Source of the DNA: JAJFVC01 sp039698075 | GTDB taxonomy: Bacteria > Planctomycetota > Planctomycetia > Pirellulales > Thermoguttaceae | Direction of reading: 5' to 3' | Assembly: GCA_039698075.1 (NCBI GenBank) | Contig: JBDKTJ010000151.1 | Location: 1-29,600, forward strand | Length of the DNA: 29,600 nt | In this document: positions 25,222-29,600 of the stretch, one piece after another | Position numbering within the stretch: position 1 is the first letter of the stretch | Layout: each line of letters opens with the position of its first letter | Notes under the pieces: model-generated | Told to the model about the DNA's origin: nothing | Database searches by the model: none | The model's input: only the letters and a program-made list of their open reading frames with translations | Program-made: the position numbers and the translations under genes

Positions 25222-25665
25222 ATGGTCATCCTGGTCGAGGCACGTCTCGACCCGATCTTGCCTTGGGTAACGGACGATCCAGACAGTCTGGAGCGGCTCT
25301 GTGCGTCGCTGGCGGAAATTGGGGTGCGCACCATTGCCGCAAGCGTTCTCTTCCTGCGGCCGGCGGTGGTCGGATCGCTGCGACGGCACGTCGAAGACAA
25401 GCAATTGGTGGGACAACTTCTGAGCGTCTTCGCTAGCAGCGGTTCCATGTCGATCCATGCCGGCAACAGCCGGGTACGAGCGCTGCCAGCCGCGGCGCGT
25501 CTTGAAATCATGGATCGTCTGAAGTCCATTGCGCGCCGTCACGGATTGAATGTGCTCGTCTGCGCCTGCAAGAACCCGGACATTGCCAACGGTTCTTGCC
25601 ACATCTCGGGGCGTTGGCCGCCTGCGGCCCGTGAGAATAGCCAATTGGGGCTGTTCCAATCGTAG
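25222..25665 (+). pseudogene. C-terminal half of an SPL-like radical-SAM protein (truncated)
   Basis: The 147 residues from the ATG at 25222 read MVILVEARLDPILPW, then VRTIAASVLFLRPAV, and end with a Cys-containing segment VCACKNPDIANGSC. This pattern fits the C-terminal part of spore-photoproduct-lyase-like (COG1533) radical-SAM proteins. The N-terminal part with the iron-sulfur CxxxCxxC site is missing, replaced by the unrelated start upstream; it cannot act as a radical-SAM enzyme by itself. Its stop is 19 bp before the likely start of the methyltransferase-like gene. The sequence right of the junction has no internal stop, so the loss may be recent. Confidence 0.65.
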
Positions 25666-25684
25666 CAGCACGCGAGATTGCATC

Positions 25685-27172
25685 GTGGATTGCACACAGA
25701 GGTACAATCAGCGTCTGTTGCGAAATGCGTTGCGGGATACGCGACTCATAAAGTCTATTGACGTGACTGCCGCCCGTCGAGTTCGCATCACCAGCACGAC
25801 CTGGGATGAGTATTGGGGGCCTTGCGATTTCTTGGCGGGTGAAATCGCACAACTGAAGGCAGCATGGACTGCACTGATCGCAGGACGATTTGACGACAAG
25901 CTGCGGGGCGACTTTGTTCGCACGTATTTTCGGTTGCTCCGTGCCTGTTTGGATTGCCATGACCGCGGCCACAACCAACTCACGCTGTTGAGGAAGATTA
26001 TCGGCTTTGAGACAATTCGCATATCCGGCGACTGCGATGGCTCGGCGGCAGCCATAATCAGCGCCAGACATCCAGCATATCTGCTGAGTAAACTGGCAAG
26101 GCCCGACGCGCCGGAGAATCCGAAGTATTTGCCGCTGATATGCCTGTGCGGAGATTTGCCCGAAACGGCGGCTCTATATTGGCATTACAGGCGCATTCCA
26201 CTGACGCGGACCGGCGGAATCCAGCTATTCGTCTACCCGCCGACAGAGGTCTGCAATCGCCCGTCAAGTCATGCCCTCATCGGCCAGCTATTTGCCTGCC
26301 TCACGCCAAAAAGCGATCCGTGGATTCGTGAGCGAAGCCAATCGTTGTATGACGGGGTATTTGCCTCGCTGGTTGCTCGTTCTGCGTCGCCCAGACTCCA
26401 TCTGCTGGACATGGCGTGCGGCACTGCCAAGATAACGATGACGTTGTGCAGGAAGGCATTTGCAGAACACCGCAAGTCTTTCGACCTGACCTTGATTGAC
26501 GTAGTTCGAGGAAACCGTTCGATTGCCAATGCGTTCTATCGGAATCCCAAAGTCTTTGGCAATGTGCTGTTTCGCCGGGACAGCTTATTCGAGTGGGTGG
26601 ACAAGAACGCTGACAAACCGAAAGTGCGTTTCGATGCGGCGTTGTTGCTGAGAGCATGTGACCTGTTCAGCCGGTTCTCCGTCGAGAAGATGTCGTATCG
26701 AGAGGCGAATGTGCTGATCGCCCAAGACAAGACGTGCAACCTCCTCGATTCCCAGGTACTGCATCCGGCGGAACTGATCGAGAACAACAGCCTTGGCAGA
26801 ATAGAACATCGCATCAGCCGGTTCAGCTTCAAGAATGGCTGGACGTTTCGGCAGTTCTCTTTGTCGGACTACTTCAAAGCATTACACCTTGTCATGGGCG
26901 GCCAGTTGACTGCCGACGAGAGCCCTATCTACGTACCGCTTCGCGTGTTCGATGAAGGCGCTCTTGTGCTGCCGAGCGGCCGTTCCATCAAAGCGCAGTT
27001 GCTGACAATGGCGAACCAACTGGTAATTGAGGATGCAGACTTGATGCCATGTCATCTCGACAGACACCTCAAGCAATTCGCCTTGAGCGACCTGCCGGTC
27101 ACGGATTTGACGGAACGGGCGAAAAGGCGCGGGGCTACTGTCTTCCTTGTTGAGAGGAAACCAGTACAATGA
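25685..27172 (+). CDS. Class I SAM-dependent methyltransferase-like protein
   Basis: About 495 residues from the GTG at 25685; the start is uncertain, as the frame is open to 25550 but there overlaps the radical-SAM remnant. The N-terminal half is unassigned and contains WDEYWGPCDFLAGEI and the Cys/His cluster CLDCHDRGHN. The middle has a Rossmann-type motif I, LHLLDMACGTAKITM, followed about 25 residues later by FDLTLIDVV, which fits post-motif I of a class I methyltransferase. The C-terminal quarter is unassigned. The stop overlaps the start of the next radical-SAM gene by ATGA, so the two are coupled. A function together with one or two radical-SAM partners is inferred from context; the substrate is unknown. 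Confidence 0.6.
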   Translation: MDCTQRYNQRLLRNALRDTRLIKSIDVTAARRVRITSTTWDEYWGPCDFLAGEIAQLKAAWTALIAGRFDDKLRGDFVRTYFRLLRACLDCHDRGHNQLTLLRKIIGFETIRISGDCDGSAAAIISARHPAYLLSKLARPDAPENPKYLPLICLCGDLPETAALYWHYRRIPLTRTGGIQLFVYPPTEVCNRPSSHALIGQLFACLTPKSDPWIRERSQSLYDGVFASLVARSASPRLHLLDMACGTAKITMTLCRKAFAEHRKSFDLTLIDVVRGNRSIANAFYRNPKVFGNVLFRRDSLFEWVDKNADKPKVRFDAALLLRACDLFSRFSVEKMSYREANVLIAQDKTCNLLDSQVLHPAELIENNSLGRIEHRISRFSFKNGWTFRQFSLSDYFKALHLVMGGQLTADESPIYVPLRVFDEGALVLPSGRSIKAQLLTMANQLVIEDADLMPCHLDRHLKQFALSDLPVTDLTERAKRRGATVFLVERKPVQ

Positions 27173-28383
27173 CGGCGACAAGTCTGTCCAGCAATCGTCG
27201 AGCCGACATGGTGGAAAACGTCATGCACATACGTCGTTCCATGTTCATTGAAGAGTTGTCTTCCCAAGATGGCATGGACAAGGGCCTTTCACTTGCCAAG
27301 CGGGTTCATCCGAAGCACCAGCCGGTGTTCGAGAAATTGAGCGAAGGCGACCGGGCGGCCGTGGCGCTCTATTTTCTGCCGCACTCGTCGAAGAAAGATG
27401 TGCTGGAAGTCACCCGACCGCGCGTCGTCAAGTGGTATTGCCCGTTCGCCGATCAGCGGGAGTTCCCCTCGGGGCATCGGTATTGCATCAACGTGTACAC
27501 GGGCTGTGAACACCATTGCCAATACTGCTACGTCGCGGGCTACAGTGCCGCGGAGCCCAACTGCAAAAACCGCTTTCGCCACGATCTGTGCAAGGACTTA
27601 GAGGCGCTGGAGGCATACGATGTTCCGCCCGCGCCGGTGCATCTATCGAATAGCACCGATCCGCTCCAGCCATTGGAGCAGCAACACGAGCATACGTTGT
27701 TTGTGCTGGAAAAGCTGGCCGAGCATCGAAACCGTTTTACGACAGTCACGCTGTTGACCAAGAATCCGGCGGTGCTGATGGACGACAGGTATGTCCGGGC
27801 GTTGCATCGGCTTAACAACCTGCCGCCCGACCATCCGCGACGTTCCTGGTTCAATGAAGAAGGAGACCCTCCTTTGCGGGTGGAGTGTTCGCTGGCGTTC
27901 TGCAACGACGAACATCGACGACTGCTCGATCCGGCGGCCCCGAGCGTCGAAAGCCGAATGGAAGCCCTGCAGTTCCTGCGGAAGGAAGGCTTCTCTGTCT
28001 TTCCGAGGATCGACCCCTTGTTCCCGCGCGATCCGCTGGGCGGCGAAAAGAAGATGGCAGATTTCGGCTTGCCCGACGTGCAGCCTATGCGTGACCTGGA
28101 AGGCTTGGTTCGTTTCAGCAAGGAATTGGCAGCGCCACACATCATTTATTCGGTCGCCAAGATCACGCGACCTCAGCACGGCAGTCTCTTGCCGGTCATG
28201 GAACGCATGAAGCAGGTCTACAAGCATCTTTCGGCCGGGCAATCTCTCCATTTTCACGGCGGTTCCTGGCGGCTTCCGGAAAGCGTCGCAGCGGCACTGG
28301 TGCTCACGCCGTTTCTGGAGCTATGCGATCGGTATTCGATCCCGGCCAAGCCCTGCAAAACGAACCTGATTACGACGCCCTGA
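27169..28383 (+). CDS. SPL-like radical-SAM protein
   Basis: A 404-residue protein with the radical-SAM iron-sulfur motif CxxxCxxC at Cys113, Cys117 and Cys120 (TGCEHHCQYCYVAGYS). The context VKWYCPFADQ...FPSGHRYCINVY before it and LSNSTDPLQPLE after it is that of the spore photoproduct lyase-like (COG1533) group. VTLLTKNPAVL and FPRIDPLFPRD are further barrel segments. Members use SAM and a [4Fe-4S] cluster to start radical chemistry; many have unknown substrates and are not photoproduct lyases. The ATG overlaps the methyltransferase-like stop. Two tandem hairpins directly follow the stop. The family assignment is firm; the role is not known. Confidence 0.85.
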   Translation: MTATSLSSNRRADMVENVMHIRRSMFIEELSSQDGMDKGLSLAKRVHPKHQPVFEKLSEGDRAAVALYFLPHSSKKDVLEVTRPRVVKWYCPFADQREFPSGHRYCINVYTGCEHHCQYCYVAGYSAAEPNCKNRFRHDLCKDLEALEAYDVPPAPVHLSNSTDPLQPLEQQHEHTLFVLEKLAEHRNRFTTVTLLTKNPAVLMDDRYVRALHRLNNLPPDHPRRSWFNEEGDPPLRVECSLAFCNDEHRRLLDPAAPSVESRMEALQFLRKEGFSVFPRIDPLFPRDPLGGEKKMADFGLPDVQPMRDLEGLVRFSKELAAPHIIYSVAKITRPQHGSLLPVMERMKQVYKHLSAGQSLHFHGGSWRLPESVAAALVLTPFLELCDRYSIPAKPCKTNLITTP

Positions 28384-28384
28384 A

Positions 28385-28422
28385 CCGCGATTCGTCGCGG
28401 AACCCGCCCAGCGGTTGGCGGG
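28385..28422 (+). terminator. Tandem hairpins after the radical-SAM gene
   Basis: Hairpin 1: CCGCGA (28385-28390), TTCG tetraloop, TCGCGG (28395-28400). Hairpin 2: CCCGCC (28403-28408), eight-base loop, GGCGGG (28417-28422). The first starts two bases after the stop codon. There is no U-run, so they may protect the 3' end rather than terminate. Confidence 0.45.
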
Positions 28423-28555
28423 AATGACAAAACCGCGGTGGTCATGGCGACGGTCGCCTTCTCGAGGCCGTTGTCCAAGGCATGGCCAGCGAGTGAATCA
28501 GGAACCGGTGAATCGAGAAGGTCTCGACACCGCTCGGCCGCCGCCCCTCGTCCGC

Positions 28556-28615
28556 AGCTTCTTGACGCCCGACGCACGGCCGCAGTGCCATTGTGATACG
28601 GGCATCAAGAAAGCT
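28556..28615. terminator. Imperfect inverted repeat between convergent genes
   Basis: Arms of 16-17 bases (28556-28571, AGCTTCTTGACGCCCG; 28599-28615, CGGGCATCAAGAAAGCT) pair with one bulge and one mismatch around a 27-base loop. It lies between the radical-SAM gene and the convergent HEAT-like gene. It could be a bidirectional terminator or an end of a lost element. Apart from this and the tandem hairpins, 28384-28658 holds nothing I can name. Confidence 0.35.
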
Positions 28616-28658
28616 CACGAAGGCTCTTGGCGTCGATCATTGGCCTGTATTGGGTGTT

Positions 28659-29411
28659 CTATGAAGCCTCGTCGCTCTGATTCGCGGCTGCTCTAACGCT
28701 ATATGCAATATCGCCAGCAAACAGACCGCGTATTGCCGATAGCTCCGCACCGAGTGCCCTGGTTGGCGTTTGCGATGCAAGACGCGATACTGCTCGTGCA
28801 GCCGCTTTGCGCAGTTTAATCGACGTAGACAACTGCGCAATCCTGAGCGAATATGTGGCCATTTTCCACTGCGCCCGTGTAAGACGTGCGTCTTGCTTGG
28901 CCGATATTGCATCAAAGGCAAGGGCAGCCGCCTCAGAATCTGAGTCACGGGTACCGAGCAACAACGGCATCCAAGTGCTTTCGGCGATTGCCGGAATTTC
29001 CCGTACAGCCGCAAAAGCTGCTTTCCTAATTGTTGGCGAGTTGTTGCTCAAAGCCTTTCGGACAATGGCCTGTAATCGCGCCCCGTAGCTGCCAGGAGAA
29101 CGACGTTCAATACAAGCCAATACGAACAAGGCTTGGGCCGTGACCTGCTCTGCGGTCGCGTTGTTGATGCGGCATCGACTAAGCGGGTGAGACTGGCCCA
29201 TTGAAGACGCAATGTCCGGGGATATGTCAATCTTCCCGGCCGCAATTGGCCCGAGCACACCAAATACATCGGCCGCAAGTGACGTATCTAAAGAATCGGC
29301 AAAGCCTCTTAGTTCGACTTTTGCACTTTTTAAGGGCAGAAACTGACCTATCACTATAACGCGAGCCTCCGGGACAATGCTTGGTGATTGAACAACCCAG
29401 GCATTGAGCAA
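28659..29411 (-). CDS. HEAT-like repeat protein, probably 5'-truncated by an insertion sequence
   Basis: The 250-residue frame contains helical pairs of HEAT-like character, for example AQALFVLACIERR, TIRKAAFAAVREIPAI and KLRKAAARAVSRLAS. The first roughly 25 residues (MLNAWVVQSPSIVPEARV...) are encoded by sequence that reads, on the other strand, as the leader of the IS701-type transposase. The natural protein therefore probably continued upstream and has lost its N-terminus. No Shine-Dalgarno is visible before the present ATG. It is unlikely to be functional in this form, but an intact shorter protein cannot be excluded. It is convergent with the radical-SAM gene. Confidence 0.5.
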   Translation of the reverse strand: MLNAWVVQSPSIVPEARVIVIGQFLPLKSAKVELRGFADSLDTSLAADVFGVLGPIAAGKIDISPDIASSMGQSHPLSRCRINNATAEQVTAQALFVLACIERRSPGSYGARLQAIVRKALSNNSPTIRKAAFAAVREIPAIAESTWMPLLLGTRDSDSEAAALAFDAISAKQDARLTRAQWKMATYSLRIAQLSTSIKLRKAAARAVSRLASQTPTRALGAELSAIRGLFAGDIAYSVRAAANQSDEAS

Positions 29412-29600
29412 GGAGGCTCACAATGGAACTTGTACCCGATTTTGTGGTTTTGTTGCAAGGGTTCGCGGCGACAATGACAGGACCGACCTTCCAGAGCTTC
29501 GTGACGGTCGCTGCCGGTTGGGTGTTGGCTCAGCGCCGGACGGTGACGCGCATGATCCTGGCGGTGGGCGAGGCAGCCGACAAGCACTATTCGTCGTATC
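29343..29600 (+). mobile_element. Left end of an IS701-type insertion sequence (continues past the window)
   Basis: The transposase start at 29423 and the break of the HEAT-like frame place the left end near 29,340-29,350, just before CTATCACTATAACGCGAG. The terminal inverted repeat cannot be confirmed because the right end is outside the window. Confidence 0.55.
29423..29600 (+). CDS. IS701-type transposase, N-terminal part
   Basis: The ATG at 29423 is preceded by AGGAGG at 29411-29415 and stays open to the window edge (59 residues). The pattern GPTFQSFVTVAAGWVLAQ followed by RRTVTRMILA and KHYSS is that of the first helical region of IS701/IS4-type DDE transposases that are frequent in planctomycetes (recognised from memory). 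The catalytic DDE residues lie outside the window. Confidence 0.75.
   Translation, partial: MELVPDFVVLLQGFAATMTGPTFQSFVTVAAGWVLAQRRTVTRMILAVGEAADKHYSSY

Noticed and set aside
25116..25436. 106-residue protein as an intact gene
   Set aside because: Only the first third looks coding; the rest is the radical-SAM frame read out of phase.
25550..25684. Upstream start for the methyltransferase-like protein
   Set aside because: The region overlaps the conserved C-terminus of the radical-SAM remnant in another frame; the GTG at 25685 fits the spacing better, although it has no strong ribosome binding site.

Overview
The window looks like a chromosomal segment of a planctomycete, probably Pirellulales-like. 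This rests on gene content (a lipoprotein with DUF11 domains, a PEP-CTERM-type protein, a stand-alone LigD-type phosphoesterase, DUF1015, an IS701-type transposase), the generally high GC of positions 1-22,300, and the many GTG starts. No rRNA or marker gene is present, so the taxonomic assignment is inference.

Layout. (1) Positions 1-6030, minus strand: a storage-polysaccharide cluster, transcribed glgA > GH57 > galT > GH57 (cut by the window start). (2) 6031-9155, plus: a DUF11 lipoprotein and a small LigD-type phosphoesterase. (3) 9196-13770, minus: HEAT-like secreted protein > ispD > four-helix-bundle (S23/IVP-like) protein > tyrS > anchored hypothetical protein. (4) 14133-15196, plus: purQ and a 62-residue protein; a Wzz-like membrane protein lies convergent to them. 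(5) 16477-19986, plus: trpF, ahcY and a DUF1015 protein. (6) 20099-22178: three parS-like palindromes followed by overlapping parA-parB. (7) tRNA-Pro(UGG) at 22288, after which base composition and content change to an accessory region: a PEP-CTERM-like protein, a membrane protein lying between two 89-bp palindromic repeats, a cassette made of a broken radical-SAM gene, a methyltransferase-like gene and an intact SPL-like radical-SAM gene, a HEAT-like gene apparently cut by an insertion sequence, and the start of an IS701-type transposase at the right edge.

How parts work together. The left cluster pairs glycogen synthesis (GlgA) with two GH57 alpha-glucan-active enzymes and a sugar-1-phosphate nucleotidylyltransferase. 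ParA, ParB and the parS sites form a complete chromosome-segregation module. The methyltransferase-like gene and the downstream radical-SAM gene overlap by ATGA and are probably translationally coupled.

The most unusual structure is a set of degenerate 7-bp tandem arrays (GGGGCTA, GGGATTA, GAGTGGA, GTGGTCA types) that sit almost only at gene ends. Usually the G-rich strand follows a stop codon and the C-rich strand precedes a start codon, so that some intergenic spaces become arm-loop-arm palindromes. In one case (ispD-tyrS) the loop holds a whole four-helix-bundle gene, and the arm is read into the N-terminus of TyrS. The second notable item is the radical-SAM/methyltransferase/radical-SAM cassette.
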